From Paraphysomonas bandaiensis (Eukaryota; Chrysophyceae): a stretch of 64,000 bases of DNA. The DNA lies in contig CBFFRP010000029.1 in the NCBI GenBank assembly GCA_965644295.1, positions 1 to 64,000 on the forward strand. The letters run 5' to 3'. A program made the translations under genes and the position numbers. Positions 34,512 through 46,516 of this stretch are shown piece after piece. The notes below the pieces were generated by a model. The model did no database searches and was not told the DNA's origin. It saw only the letters and a list, made by a program, of their open reading frames with translations. Position 1 is the stretch's first letter. Every line of letters starts with the position of its first letter.

Positions 34512-35823
34512 CAACCTAGTCAATTTGGTTGAATTTTCGGTGTAAAAAACTAGTCAAAGCAATAAATGACTCAACCTATAGTCAATTATAGTATTAAACC
34601 TAGTCATGAATTGTACTCGCATAAAGCTACGCATTACAGGCCTAGTAGTGAATGTCTGATTATTTAGCAATAGGCGTTGAGACCTTGCATCAATTAGTGG
34701 CTAGAAGAATGCTAGTCATACTAGTTAGACCACTACCCGTAACTAATCAATACAAACTCTTTTATCCTACTATTTAACGCTACGAAAGCTGCTTGTGCGT
34801 CGCCGCAAGCACCAAGGTGCAACCACTTCCGTTCTTTTGTGTGATATGAAATTCGCCTTTATCGTGTGTCCGTGGACTCACCGGCGCTATTGATCTGGGG
34901 GTCTCCCTTTGGGATGGGTCTCCATTGGTGTTGGAGGGGGCTCAGCGTTCTGGATTAGGGTCCTGAGTGCACCTAGTTCCAGATGTGTGGGTTGAGAGTG
35001 GTGGGGATTGTTGGGAGGAGGAGTTGGGTTTGTAGTCTGTGTTACTGTGCTCCTGTGGGGCCGCGGGTGTAGATAGAGTTGTCGAAGCCGTCGGCGTTGT
35101 GGAGGTCTGGGCAGTCCAGTGCTCTGTCGGGTAGGACCTGTGAGGTGTGCACGTGTGTCTGGAGTCGGGGACGCTGTGGGGGGTCTTCGTTGGACCCCTA
35201 GTAGTCGAAGGACTCTCGGACGTTGTCTTGACTGACTGCGTTTCGGACGGGGTCTCGGGAGTAGTCTGGGCGGCCTTTTGGACATGGTGATATAGCGACA
35301 ACCGCGATCCTGTAGCATAAGCTTCGCTGCAGTGTAAAGCGGTTGCAGGAGATTAATAACCGCTGTTTCTAGGTTCCGCTGTTTCTACGCATTACAGGCC
35401 TATAGCTACGCATTACAGAAGCATGAGGTCATAGCAGGTGACGTAGAATCAATGCAACATACAGAAATGAAAAAATTCTTCGCTGGCAGTGTCGGTTTTT
35501 TGATGCTTCTGATCACATCCTGGCTCATCCGAAGATTGTGGGGTTCAATTCCCATGAAATGAAGATTGCTGTGGAGCTACACCGGACTTGGTCATCAGAA
35601 ACAGCCCAATTTTCATTCGACTGTGACGACGAAGTGTGAGGCATATATCATTTTTGGCTACAGTATGCTCCCCTGTTTGACTACGTGAATACCTACTTCC
35701 ACCTCTAGTCACTGTAATGATAAAAATCTAATTATTTAGTTACTAGATTTTTCTACCTTTTGACTAGGTATTTACACCAATTTTGGTGTGACTAGGAAAT
35801 TCCACTAAATTGACTAGAGGTCG
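34512..35823. mobile_element. Inverted-repeat element with subterminal TAGTCA clusters
   Basis: The left end (from about 34512) and right end (to 35823) are inverted: CCTAGTCAATTTGG at 34515 against AAATTGACTAGAGG ending at 35820. Within about 120 bp of each end the word TAGTCA recurs (four times left, four times right, mostly pointing inward), the kind of subterminal array that DNA transposases bind. The middle contains a block at about 34650-34840 shared with 36295-36475, and a GC-rich block (34885-35320) also found, inverted and diverged, near 41230-41530. The ACGCATTACAGGCCTA word occurs at both sides of the GC-rich block. No transposase is encoded, so it is non-autonomous. No clear target duplication was found. 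Confidence 0.5.
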
Positions 35824-35940
35824 AAAAATAGATTCCATATTCCATATTCCATACTGATGTATGTCAATAAGATATTTATACTCTGGTGAACATAAAATAT
35901 TACTATTATTATATTTACCTATTCGTAATATATACTATTA

Positions 35941-36793
35941 TGTTCTGGGGGAAAAGTACCGGAGATATTTCTTCGGAAAACTAACGTGAGCCGCACATAG
36001 TATTCTACCTACTCATAGCGGAATGCTTGTGTGGTACAAGGAACACTATCATAAATCTAAGTTTTACATGTGTAGACGTCCTTAGGCCTTGATAAATAAA
36101 CAGGCATCCGTGAATTGGCCCACCTGAAGTGTATTCGGGTTTTTTTGGGCTGCCTGCTGCTAAAGTCAAGCATCTGGGCTGTTCACCTTAAGGACTTAAT
36201 TATCCTGAAGTCAACATTCTGCTTGTGCTCACTGCTTTGTACCATGTACAAGGGTTAGTAATTTGCTCATCAATAATAATATATATTGAAAGTCTTATTA
36301 TTAGCAATAGGCGTTAAAACCTGCATCAAGTTACTAGCTAGATGAATGCTAGACAAACTAGTTAGACTTCTACCTGTAACTAATCAGTAAAAACGTATTT
36401 TATCCTACTATTTAACGCTACGGAAGCTGCTTGTGCGTCGCCGCAAGCACCAAGGTGGGACCACTTCCGCTCTGAGTTATGAAGGTGAACATCCCGGATG
36501 CTTGACTTCAGCAGGCAGCCCAATACCCCGGTTACCTTTCAGGTGAGCCCTGTCCCGGATGCCCTTGAGGTGGGCCCATTCCCGGATGCCTGTTTATTCG
36601 TCAGGGCCCAAAGACATCTCTACACAAGTGACACTTATTGGTAGACATCTCTACACAAGTGACACTTATTGGTGTCCCTAGTACCACACAAGCATTCGGC
36701 TATGAGTGAGTAGAAGAATATCTGCTGACTATGTTTGCAGCTCACGTTAGTTACCCAGAGAGAATCTCCCCGGTACTTTTATCCCCCAAAACA
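35941..36793. mobile_element. Foldback element with long terminal inverted repeats
   Basis: About 265 bp at 35941-36205 is inverted at 36470-36793, with matching words throughout: TGTTCTGGGGG and TGTTTTGGGGG at the tips, CTAACGTGAG, CTCATAG then GAATGCTTGTGTGGTAC, AATAAACAGGCATCCG, GGGCTGCCTGCTG and GTCAAGCATC. The centre (about 36295-36475) is a copy of sequence inside the neighbouring element at 34660-34840. The right arm has an extra 31-bp tandem duplication (36612-36642 and 36643-36673). Long TIRs with no coding region suggest a non-autonomous foldback or Mutator-like element; no target duplication was recognised. Confidence 0.7.
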
Positions 36794-37625
36794 CCACGAA
36801 AAGGTGCGAGTCCGACTTTGTTGAGGGTCAATAATTCTATATATGTTTAATGTATCCACTTCTGTATATATATACTATAATGTATCCGCTCTGTATATAT
36901 ATATACTACAATGTAGCTGTGGTTAGAGTTTGTAATATTCTAACCATTTGGAACTGTAATTAGTATAAAACTTATTAAAAGTCGTTAAACATATACTTGA
37001 ATCATATGGTATTACTTATTCTATTTTCTTTGTTATTATGACTATGATTTAATATTTAGAAAAGACTCATTAAACAAAAGCGCTTTGTCTAAACGTCTAA
37101 ACTATTAACTACACTATAACGTTTGTATTACATTTCTCAGTAGTTTTAAACATATTCTGTTCTATCTCAATATCTACTTTAAAAAAATAGTTTTCTTTCA
37201 CGTCCACACTTTTACAGGCTTCATTCGACTTTAGAACTGTCTCTTTTTAGACCTTCATGTCCTGATTGTAATTGTTGTCCATCACTCTGATTACGTTCGT
37301 TGTGCACACAGGGATACTTCTCAGTTAACTACATGAATTTGCTGGGTTTACTACGATAATATTATATAAATATATTATCACAATTATGAAGGACGATCTA
37401 CATCAATTAATGCTACTGACAATTACATAAGCTGCCACCATTTCACAAGAAATATTGTAATTCCATATCGAATAATACAAGGACCATATTTTTATCTTCA
37501 GTATCGAAATGTGTAGTATCACTCTCATGAATCGGAAGCATTATTCGAATCCACATTAACCAGAATTCCAGTCCTGATTCACACAATTCAGTTACACATG
37601 GAAGAGTTACACTTAGACAGAGATG
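36794..37625. other. AT-rich intergenic, nothing seen
   Basis: Strongly AT-rich, with TATATATACTA runs at about 36866-36915. It lies downstream of the CCDC61-like gene, so its right edge should hold that gene's 3' UTR. No gene is supported. Confidence 0.4.
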
Positions 37626-40310
37626 TCACCTTGCTTTGTCGAGAAACTTCTGTAGCGCATTGATTCGCTTATCAATGTCTGATATGTCAGCTGCTTCTTG
37701 ACGCTCTTCCTCCTCATTCTCATTCTCATTTCCTTCCTCAGCACATGAGTCCCTACTTTGCCTGCTTATGCCACTGCTGCGGGCATTTTGGTCCTTATAG
37801 ACCAATAAGTCACCAAGCTCCTCACGTGATTGGCGAATCTTCTCTTTCACAAATTCGTTGTGAGAGGACCTGGTGGAATAAACATTTTCCTTTTCAGCAG
37901 ATGAATAAGGGCTGGTGTGTTTGGGCGTGCCAGTAGTATCTGCTTCCTGGGGTTTTCCCATTGGTTCAGAAGAAGACAAACTCTCGTACGATTTCCGATT
38001 ATCACTATCCTGTGGCCCGTAGTTTTGAGAGCCTCCTTTCGAGGGTACATCATGTGATACATTCTTATGCTTCTCCAAAATTCCCCCGTCATCTTGCTCG
38101 CTGTCATCAGAAGGATTCGTCTCGATGTCATCTAGAGGAAGACGACCATGCGAGCGTGCCAAGGACTCCGGTGCACGAGGGGGGACCGCGCTCGCGGTAA
38201 GCGACCGTGGATCATAGCGATCATCATGCCTTCCATCCTGGCTGTTTTCGTATCTTTCCAAGGATTGTCTGAGTGTGTGCCGCTCCGATGTGTCATTGTC
38301 GCCATGCAAGTATCCTTCTAAGAGGTCACCCACAAACCTGTTGTCATCACGCCACATATCTACTGCTGGAGCTGGACGGTGTGATATAGACTGCTCGGAA
38401 ACGATCCTGTTAACAGCCATGTCATATTTAGAAGAAAAAATTCAGAAGTGTTTTTTTACATGACAAATAAACATTCAGTATTTGCACAGCATGTATATGA
38501 GATGTTCTATATGAGTGGCTTAAGTACATACCCGCGTTTCGGTACATCTTTATCTTTCTGCTTCTTTTTTCTCTTGCTCTTAGGCTTGGTCTTTGTTCTT
38601 CTTTTATCTTCCGTTTTCCATGATGTATTTCTACGAGAAGATGAATCAGAATATTCACCCGAGTATGCTGAACCACGACTGGATGCCCGGGATGAAGCGC
38701 GGGACGTCGTACTGCGTGCAGAGCGTCTCGAGCCATTCGATGACTGGGAGTTCGCGGAGGAGTACCCTGATTCCACATATCGGTCTCCCCCAGCGCCCCA
38801 AGCGCTCCGAGAAGACTTCGACTGGGAAATCCGCTGCTGTCTCTGCATGGCATATGCAGTGGGGTCGAATCTCCCACCAAGAGACGACGAAGGGGAGCGT
38901 GATCGAGACCGAGATTGAAGAGTGGAACGACGAGGAGGGGGTGTTCGAGAAGTTTGTGACCTTCCTCTACCTGCACCTGTTCGAGTACCACCAGCACTAT
39001 ATCCATATCCGGAGCTGTACCCTCCCGTGCTACTGTACGACCCACGTGTTGATCGGGGAACGGGAGATCGGGAACGTCCGGTTGATGGTACACCCGCAGA
39101 CATTCGGTTTGCAGCGGCAATTTGACGTGAAGACATCTGTTGCTTTGAGCTTCGCCCAGCTCCACTAGATGCCCCTGTAAGTTTCTTACGGGCAATTAAC
39201 TGGCGGGCATCTTCTAATTCCCGTTGAAGTCGCAATACTTCCCGTCTGTGCTCTATGCGCTCACTGTCCAATGCATGCTGTAACCCAACCGCCTTGGCTC
39301 GCCATTCCTTTTCTCTCTCACTCTGAGATGATGGTGTCTGAGCACGCCATCGAGCAGCTTCACGAGCCATTTCTACACGGAGACGTTCGTATGCTGCTGC
39401 CGAGTCTGCTAGCTCGCGCTTTAGAGTATCAATTTGTTTTCTCAGCTTCCCTACATGCGTTGCAGTGGTCAATAGTGCGTATATGGATTAGACGACCACA
39501 CAGTATATATTCAAGTCGTACTTACCCACTGTGCCAGATGGCTCAGATGACCCATTGGAAACTCCATTGCGCTTTTCTAACTGCCTGAGGCGATGCTTGA
39601 GTTCTGTGTTTTCCTGTCGGAGTTGTGTGTCGATTTGCCTCATTTCCCTATTATTCCGTCAAGGGGTTGTCAATAATATACGCACTATAGTCAAGTTACC
39701 TTTCTTTAAGAGATACCGGAGCAGCATCTGCTATTTCTTTCTCGTGTAGTTTTTGTCGGAGTCTCTTGATGGTGCGCTGCAAGGCATGCACGTTGGGGGT
39801 CTCCTCATGAGCGAGGGGCAATGGGAAATGAACCCTGTCAAATTCACCAGAGTAGGTAAGGATAATATATCGTTTCATTTGTGAACGGGAGGCGGACGAA
39901 GACAAACTAGAATTCAACGGTGCTGCTGTGCCCAATCGACGAGCCTTTAGCACTTCCAAATCATTGTAAGTCAGCAAGTCGACATATACACTCTCGCTCT
40001 CTCTTGAGAAGGCCGAAGAAAGCATTTTAACAAACACAGAAAACTTCTTAAAGTTTCCTGCCTTATGTGAAATGTCTTCTATATCTGTGTGATGTGAATG
40101 AGGGAGACGGCAGCGATATATACGCATACATACACTGAGATGTGAACTCTCCACTCCAGCGCTCTCCTGAGTCCACCTGCTCAATATCCACACTCAGAAG
40201 AGACTCAGCAGCCGACATATTGACGACAAAAGTTATCCTGTTATGTAATATGAGTCTCTGAGGTGTGTAGATGTGTGTAGATGTGTATATACGTACCCGT
40301 GAAACTCCAT
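37626..40310 (-). CDS. CCDC61/VFL3-family basal-body protein
   Basis: Six exons (40297-40310, 40134-40237, 39700-40084, 39526-39647, 38532-39450, 37626-38406) join in phase to 774 residues. The N-terminal head (1-165) carries the CCDC61/VFL3 hallmarks: IEDISHKAGNFKKF, the SESVYVDLLTYNDLE stretch, and KRYIILTYSGEFDRVHFPLPL, the XRCC4/SAS-6-like fold of this family. A long coiled coil follows (about 165-330), then a Ser/Arg-rich basic segment and an acidic tail ending IDKRINALQKFLDKAR. In Chlamydomonas VFL3 is needed for correct basal-body number and orientation, and human CCDC61 acts at centriolar satellites and the spindle. Its presence implies a centriole- or flagellum-bearing stage. The first exon encodes only MEFH plus two bases, and the second donor was chosen by frame. 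Confidence 0.9.
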
Positions 40311-41214
40311 AGTCCACTCCCTCTCCTGACCCGCCCTACCATCTACAGGGGGGAACGATGAGTCCATCAGATGCTAGTTTAACACGAGATGAGAAGAATC
40401 CCCTGCAACTGCGGCTGTCGAGGTGTTATATATGTGTGTATATGCGGCAGATTGAATTCAAATTATCATACATGTATATGACACTGATCTATAATACATA
40501 CCGTATACCGTCCAGTACATACTTCGTAGTGCTGTATAGTGTACTTCTATATGGTGTATACCGCCGTATGCAGTAGTATCTACATATATATTCATATCTC
40601 GTATCTCATAAACCGTATACCAGTATACGGTATATCTGATATGTTATACTGCTGTATGTATAGAGAGCCGTATACTGCTGCTGTATACTTCGTATGTAGT
40701 CGTACGTAGTATATGTGCTCTGTTTGGGTGCAGCGTATCGTGTATATCTATGCAGTCCGGCTGCTGTATTGAGATGCATGTCATGGGATTGGAATGACAC
40801 CACTGTGTTGAACCATGATGTGATATAGCACGAAAAGGGAACTACTAAAACACTTCATGCTCTACTTGCAAATAAAAGAAGTTGCGGTTGTGACGGTTAG
40901 TGGTATCGAGTTTAGACAACATACAGAAGGAAGTCCTCACAGGTGGTGGATATCAATAGAGCACAGCACGTATACACTAGAGCTGTAATATAAAACTGTA
41001 TCAGGAGTAATGTAGAGAAAGGGGTAGAATACTTCTTGTAGTAATGCAACGACTATATAGCATTGAGCGGTAATGTATTAATTTAGAACAGTACTATATC
41101 TAAATGCTCAACAATCAACAATGCATATTGCAATATGTTGCCAACAGTATTGTAGTTTGTTACTAGACTACTGAATACTTCCCAACTTTATTACTTGATT
41201 ATTAAACGAAAACC
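40311..41214. promoter_or_regulatory. Upstream region of the CCDC61-like gene with TACTGCTGTA motifs
   Basis: Contains TATACTGCTGTATG at 40645-40658 and TATACTGCTGCTGTATACTT at 40671-40690, embedded in many GTATAC/CGTATAC words between 40500 and 40760, forming overlapping short palindromes. A Thr/Tyr-rich 72-codon frame at 40358-40576 is not credible. From 40800 to 41214 nothing is seen. Confidence 0.3.
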
Positions 41215-41770
41215 CAAATGTCTCCCACTTTGGAGCCGATGGTGCCTCATATGAGAATCTCAGCTGGCATATGACCACTTCCCCTACTATTCTAACGCTT
41301 TCACACCCCCATACACGCAAACCTCAACGTAGACAACTCCACCTGCTCTTTTTACATCCAACTACTACACTGCAGTCAGCTGCGCCCCGAGACTATACAG
41401 ATCCTACGGCTCCACCTCGCACCATCTCACTTTCCCTCGGAAAACTATCCTCCCATGTTCATAACTGTGACCCTCCCTTGAGGACCTTCCCCAAAGGGTG
41501 TCCCCCTGATTAACCGCACCTATTGGTAATGAAGGACTACACATCCGTGATCAGCTCTAGCACTTACTTAAAGACTCACATTACTGAAGTCAGCAGATGT
41601 CAGGTATATCAATATTCAACATTCAACATTCTGCTTGCTCACGGCGTTTGCTTTGAGCATTCGTAGCGCCAAATAGCACGATATCAGAGTTTAGCGCTAG
41701 TTATTTAAATTGTTTTGCTACATTAGTTCTGACTCTTACACGCCTATTGCTAATAACAGACATTCACTAC
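41215..41770 (-). repeat. Degenerate copy of the 34.6-35.3 kb repeat, inverted
   Basis: Read on the minus strand, 41745-41780 (GTGAATGTCTGTTATTAGCAATAGGCGT) matches 34645-34675 and 36297-36315, and 41480-41520 (ATCAGGGGGACACCCTTTGGGG) matches the GC-rich block start at about 34892-34915. The Pro/Thr-rich frame at 41271-41513 on the plus strand is the antisense of this repeat and is not a gene. It is too diverged to define its ends. Confidence 0.5.
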
Positions 41771-42112
41771 TTATTAAACGAATAGATCACTACTTCGCTG
41801 CATAGCCGACATTCTTTAGTGCGTTTATAATGATCTTTATCGTGAATGAATCCTCATCTTGGAAATGATAGAGTGATTGGTAGTTATATAAGCGGCTAAT
41901 TCAGATACCTCAGTAGAACTTCTTCGTATATTTTTATATTCGTAGTGAGAATCTACGTAATATTATACATACATTAGTGATCAGTGTGTATGCTCATTGC
42001 TCATGTAAATGTGTACAGTATATACATTATCAAATCTCAGTGCCAATATACGAAGATATAATGCACAAATATACAATAATGCCTCCAAACTACAAACTCT
42101 TTATTCTTCGAT

Positions 42113-44275
42113 CTACAATACGTCGAATCGTCGCTGTTGCATGAGTGTCTTGAGTATTTTCTCTTTGTCTGAGTCAGAGTGGGAAAATTTTTGAACCATA
42201 GGATCCGACAATCCAAAAGCATCTTGAAGAAAAACATTTTTGGAACGTTCATGTTGTCTGATAAATGTTGCCAAAGATGGTTGAGAAAGTAGGAAAACAA
42301 AGTAACTATTTCTTAGTGTCCCTCGTGTGGAAAATGACGACATACAGTCATCCGGTACATCTAGAATTTTGATAAGGTCGTAGAACGCTAAGACAGGTTT
42401 GAGCAAGACATTCAGCTCAGAAAAATTACATCCAGTGTTGTTGATATTAGAATTAACCCTTTGACGTTTTCGGCACGGAGAATCACGGTTCAAGGCACCC
42501 ATCTTTTCAAAATCCATCACACGATCACTGAGCAACTCTTGATCAGTAAAAACAGGAGGACGAGGAGAATGTGTGCCCACGCCGACTTGGGATTCCACTG
42601 CCTCACAAATACACTTCAGTGACGATATAATGCTCTCTTGCTGACGAAATTGGAGTAGTACCCGCTCTCGCAGAGCAATCAGACCAACATCCTCTAAAAA
42701 TGGTGTGTTCTGTGTACTACCCTGGTCCTCCGCATGTGTTTCTCTGCTGAATTCTCTTGCGCGCTCCCTATCTATTACTATTCGTTCCGTAAGAGGATAG
42801 GAGCACGATTCAACTTCTCCACACCACTCTATGTATGCATCACATGCTCGAACCACCCACAAAATAAACTCCACGTCATTACGTATCCCTAGAGTTGTAT
42901 TCCCACAACGCCTATGCCAGTGAGTGATGTCATCACACACAGCGTCTGCCTGTAATACAAGCTCTTCCTTCAGAGAGTCGTAGAGGCGTATCCAGTTGAC
43001 AACTGTAAGCTTTTGAGTAGCTCTCACCAGGCTCCCGTGTGGTACACCATCTCCAGTACAGTTTACATGCCTTTCAGAGGAGTGGGTCTTGGGCACGAAT
43101 AGAGATGATTTCCAGGTAGCCGAGAGGCGGTTGCGAAGCGATATTCGGAGCCAATGCCAGCTGTCGGCAAGTGACTGCCAGAGAGTGCGGTACAGACGAT
43201 CACTGTGAGATTGTTTACACCAAAAATACCATCTTCCTTGCGAATGAGCTCCACTACACGATGGCATTCCAACTGTCCAACTCTGTTCACAGCAGTTCTC
43301 ACTGCTCGAGTATTCCGTGGAGTTACCACGACCGGAGTAGAAAGTTTGTCCATGTGGCTGGACACTAGCATAATCCATAGAACTACTTGTTTCATGACCC
43401 GGACCATTTAAGCGGTTGCTTTCCATCTGAGCTGCAATGAGACGCCCTGCCGCACAAAGCTGTGCAAGTTGCGTTGTAGATGTAATAACTGTGTGCGCGA
43501 CAGGTGGGGATGTGACCACAGCGGATGTTTGTGTAGTTCTATTCGGGCATGGCTCTCCACACATTTCACACCATTCGCTGGTCGGTAGTGCCTGGGTAAG
43601 AGAACACCTCGGACATTCCCATGTCGGTTCAACCGATGGGTGTGTAGAAACTGCATTGTTCGAAATAGGAAGGTGAGATGTCAACGGAGACCTGTTCCTC
43701 CTCGGGCGCATTTCCGACTTTGCATTCAGAACATAGATTTTGTGCAGGGGTTGCCACAGCACATCACTTCTACACGTATAATGCCAACTCTTACACACAT
43801 TCATGGCACATCGAAGTGCAGCAATATCCAGATAAACAAAACACATTTGCACGAGAACATCTTCCGGTATAAGCGATATAAAATTTTCCCCACACTGGGT
43901 TTCCAGTGTACGATCAACTTTGTCACTTCGTAGGTATTGATCTTCATGCTCGTCATCAAAATCACTCATGAAATCTTCCAATATCTGCTCAGTTAATTTG
44001 TTTCGAGAATGAATTTCTTCGCACTTTCCATCAACTTCAATGCCCAGCCTCTTGTACTTAGTCTCTCGCACTGACGACTCTGCACCACATACTTCGCATA
44101 TTGTCGACTTTATATCGGCTTGGTTTACATGAGAGCAAGACTGACATATCCAGGGCAGGTCCAGGTCCACCTCTAACTGTTTAATGCGCTCATTCACTGT
44201 GCTGTTAGGAGCCTTCATGCCCCATACTTTTATCAATTCTCGTGTAACTTGAGTTTGTTTAAGATGTTCGATCAT
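42113..44275 (-). CDS. F-box protein with two RanBP2-type zinc fingers
   Basis: Uninterrupted 720-residue frame. Zinc finger 1 (42-64, WICQSC...CEVC) and zinc finger 2 (219-240, WECPRC...CEMC) have the tryptophan and paired CX2C of RanBP2/NZF fingers, with one or two extra loop residues. Between them, 133-181 is an F-box (SLIPEDVLVQMCFVYLDIAALR, then VCKSWHYTCRSDVLW). F-box proteins recruit substrates to SCF ubiquitin ligases, and NZF fingers often bind ubiquitin or RNA, so a role in ubiquitin signalling is inferred. The C-terminal 450 residues are unrecognised; one segment (about 570-600) has heptad-like leucines and a basic patch KRQRV occurs near 624. Single-exon structure is unusual among neighbours. 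It diverges from the Hsp70-like gene. Confidence 0.82.
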   Translation of the reverse strand: MIEHLKQTQVTRELIKVWGMKAPNSTVNERIKQLEVDLDLPWICQSCSHVNQADIKSTICEVCGAESSVRETKYKRLGIEVDGKCEEIHSRNKLTEQILEDFMSDFDDEHEDQYLRSDKVDRTLETQCGENFISLIPEDVLVQMCFVYLDIAALRCAMNVCKSWHYTCRSDVLWQPLHKIYVLNAKSEMRPRRNRSPLTSHLPISNNAVSTHPSVEPTWECPRCSLTQALPTSEWCEMCGEPCPNRTTQTSAVVTSPPVAHTVITSTTQLAQLCAAGRLIAAQMESNRLNGPGHETSSSMDYASVQPHGQTFYSGRGNSTEYSSSENCCEQSWTVGMPSCSGAHSQGRWYFWCKQSHSDRLYRTLWQSLADSWHWLRISLRNRLSATWKSSLFVPKTHSSERHVNCTGDGVPHGSLVRATQKLTVVNWIRLYDSLKEELVLQADAVCDDITHWHRRCGNTTLGIRNDVEFILWVVRACDAYIEWCGEVESCSYPLTERIVIDRERAREFSRETHAEDQGSTQNTPFLEDVGLIALRERVLLQFRQQESIISSLKCICEAVESQVGVGTHSPRPPVFTDQELLSDRVMDFEKMGALNRDSPCRKRQRVNSNINNTGCNFSELNVLLKPVLAFYDLIKILDVPDDCMSSFSTRGTLRNSYFVFLLSQPSLATFIRQHERSKNVFLQDAFGLSDPMVQKFSHSDSDKEKILKTLMQQRRFDVL

Positions 44276-44917
44276 GTTTAAAGCGGTGTGAGACAGTCTT
44301 ATAGCAGTATGAGTGTAATCATAAGCGCATCAGTCATATCAACATACCACATACATATACACATACATATATACACATATACCACTACTGCTGCTAGATC
44401 TCCTACAACCCCCTCACACCACTATCACTCTCACTCATAGAGAGACGTAAATGATATAATCATCTCATCTTGAGTGTATATCACTCTATCTGTGTGATGT
44501 TAGAGGTGTGGTATGGTATGATAGGCCGGAGCTACATATACATGGACTGTACATATACATCCTTCCTGTGTGTACACTGCTGTACATGTCTATATATACA
44601 TAGAGAGGAGAGACTGAGAAACAGAAAGAACAAGATGACCAGAAATACATTGTGTAGTATACCGTATCACAATACACTGTACATCTTCTGTATTTAAATG
44701 GAACAAAAGTATTTCCCCCAGCCAATCATCTGTCTCGGTTTCACGGGCACCACAGGATGAATAAACTTCCCTCTGTATTTAACGCACGATACAGCAGTAC
44801 ATATACATGTACAAGTACATGGACCTGCCTCAAGCCTGCAGCCAGAAGGACCCCTCTAGATTATAGGCCCCTATAGACATACAGACCCATTGCCTATTTA
44901 CTATATAAGAAATTGGA
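44276..44917. promoter_or_regulatory. Divergent intergenic region, F-box/Hsp70-like pair
   Basis: Three copies of the recurrent motif: CTACTGCTGCTAG at 44395-44407, ACACTGCTGTACATG at 44574-44588 and, inverted, TACAGCAGTAC at 44790-44800. TATATAAG at 44903-44910 is a TATA-like word just 8 bp before the Hsp70-like ATG, which would leave almost no 5' leader if it were functional. ACATATACAT words are frequent throughout. Confidence 0.35.
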
Positions 44918-46516
44918 ATGAGTTTGATTGGAATTGATTTTGGAAGTCACTGTGCGTCATTAGCACTGTGTAATGATGATGGCAGCTCTGTGGAGGTGTT
45001 TGCAGATGATATGGTTCGTATTCATAGTTACAGTGCATTAATATGAGTAACAGTGAGTCATATACAGGGATCAAGAAGCATTCCTTGTGTTGTTGCATTC
45101 AGAGGAGAGGAGATTCTTGTTGGTCATGCTGCACTTGTTCAGCAGCATAAGAATAGAGCGAACACATTCCCCAAGATACGTGAGCTCCTGGATAGAGCAG
45201 ATGGGGAGGGTGTCGAAGTGCCATTGTTAGAGAAGAGTTTATCTGTAGTTGAGCTAGTATCCCATTTCTTTCGTCATGTACATAATCAAGTAAAGCAACA
45301 AGTTGGTAAAGCGGTCAGGGACTGTGTTATTACAGTTCCTCACAATGCATCCGACAATTTCAAAGCACGCCTGTCTGAGAGTGCCAAAGCTGGTGGCATC
45401 AGAATCAAAGCGTTTATTCCTGAAAACATAGCCGCTGCATTAGGACAGAAGATTGAGAGCCCGCCAGCTTCTGGGTGTTGCGTTATGGTTGTTGATTTAG
45501 GGTGGTCCAAATCAGAGATTTCTTGCTTTCTTGTGTTGTCTGAAGGGGCGCTTATTCCCATTGCATCCAAAGTATCAACTGAAGTAACTGGTCAGTCTGT
45601 TGTCTCATCTCTTACTGCTCATTGTGCAAAAGACTTTCAACGAAAAGCCAAGTTCCCTTGTGTGGACAATGCACGTGCCATGGTACGTTTAGGGAGGGAA
45701 TGTGAAGCAGCCGTTAAGGTTCTATCTACTACTGCTGAAACCACAATTGGAATCGACTCATTATGTGAAGGCGTAGACTATACAGGCAAAGTATCTCGTG
45801 CAAGATTTGATGATCTCTGTGGAACATACTTTATGGGCGTTAGGGGAATTGTTAGAGAGGCCCTGCAGGGCGATGACATTGAGTGGACACTCGACCGAGT
45901 ATCCCACATTGTACTCGCAGGTAGAGTACCGAATGACATACTTGTTGTACAGCTTATAAGTTGTGTAGGAGGCTTCAGTGCGCTTCCACGTGCGCAAAGT
46001 ATACTCTCCTCAGAGATGCCTAATGCATCCTTCGTCCGTGGCCGAGTTGAGCCCGCTGAAACATTGTGTGTTGGCGCGTGTACACATGGTGCTGTACTAA
46101 TTCAAGAGGTATATTAATCCACATATATCGCGCTTGGTATTACTGACCTGTGATATTAGGGATGTCTGGAGTCTCCCCCTACGGAAAAATTATCTCTCCC
46201 TTGCTCTAGCACTGACATTTACATCTCCGGGGCCAACGATAGCAGTATCCTAGTCGTCCCTGCTGGGGCTCTTCTACCGTACTCGACCACGGTCAATGCC
46301 ACAGCCGCAGAAGGGCCGTCGTCTTCTCTTTTTATTCATACTACTCCATCTAAGGAAGACCCAATAGGTCGAATGGTTTTCGATGTGCCATCAGGTGATG
46401 CACCGTCAGAGTTGTCAATTGATGTCTCTATGACCTTAGAGGGTAGTCTCCGCGTTATTGTACGTAAAGGTAACGTCCACCTCGAGAAGATAGATATTTT
46501 AGCAACTAGTGAGTAA
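44918..46516 (+). CDS. HSPA14/Ssz1-like atypical Hsp70
   Basis: Three exons (44918-45013, 45068-46108, 46160-46516) join in phase to 497 residues, matching the short length of HSPA14 (Hsp70L1) and Ssz1 rather than canonical Hsp70 (about 640). Nucleotide-binding motifs are IGIDFGSHCASLAL at the N-terminus, CVITVPHNASDNFK, MVVDLGWSKSEISCF and the HIVLAGRVPND region. The family partners with a J-protein of the zuotin/MPP11 type on ribosomes (the ribosome-associated complex) and helps fold nascent chains. The substrate-binding part is a truncated beta domain (LLPYSTTV then HLEKIDILA) with no lid, as expected. No signal or retention motif is present, so it is cytosolic. The middle exon is the large one, and both introns are about 50 bp. 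Confidence 0.87.

Noticed and set aside
34887-35318. Pro/Thr-rich 143-codon minus-strand frame
   Set aside because: It lies inside a repeat whose diverged inverted copy at 41230-41530 has no matching frame; composition follows from GC-rich repeat sequence.
35545-35566. tRNA-like B box (GGTTCAATTCC)
   Set aside because: No matching acceptor stem, anticodon arm or A box at the right distance could be drawn; it lies inside the TAGTCA element.
41271-41513. 80-codon Thr/Pro-rich plus-strand frame
   Set aside because: Antisense of the same repeat; no splice partners and no domain.
43063-43407. 114-codon alternative minus-strand frame
   Set aside because: Shadow of the F-box gene, whose own frame is open across the same stretch.
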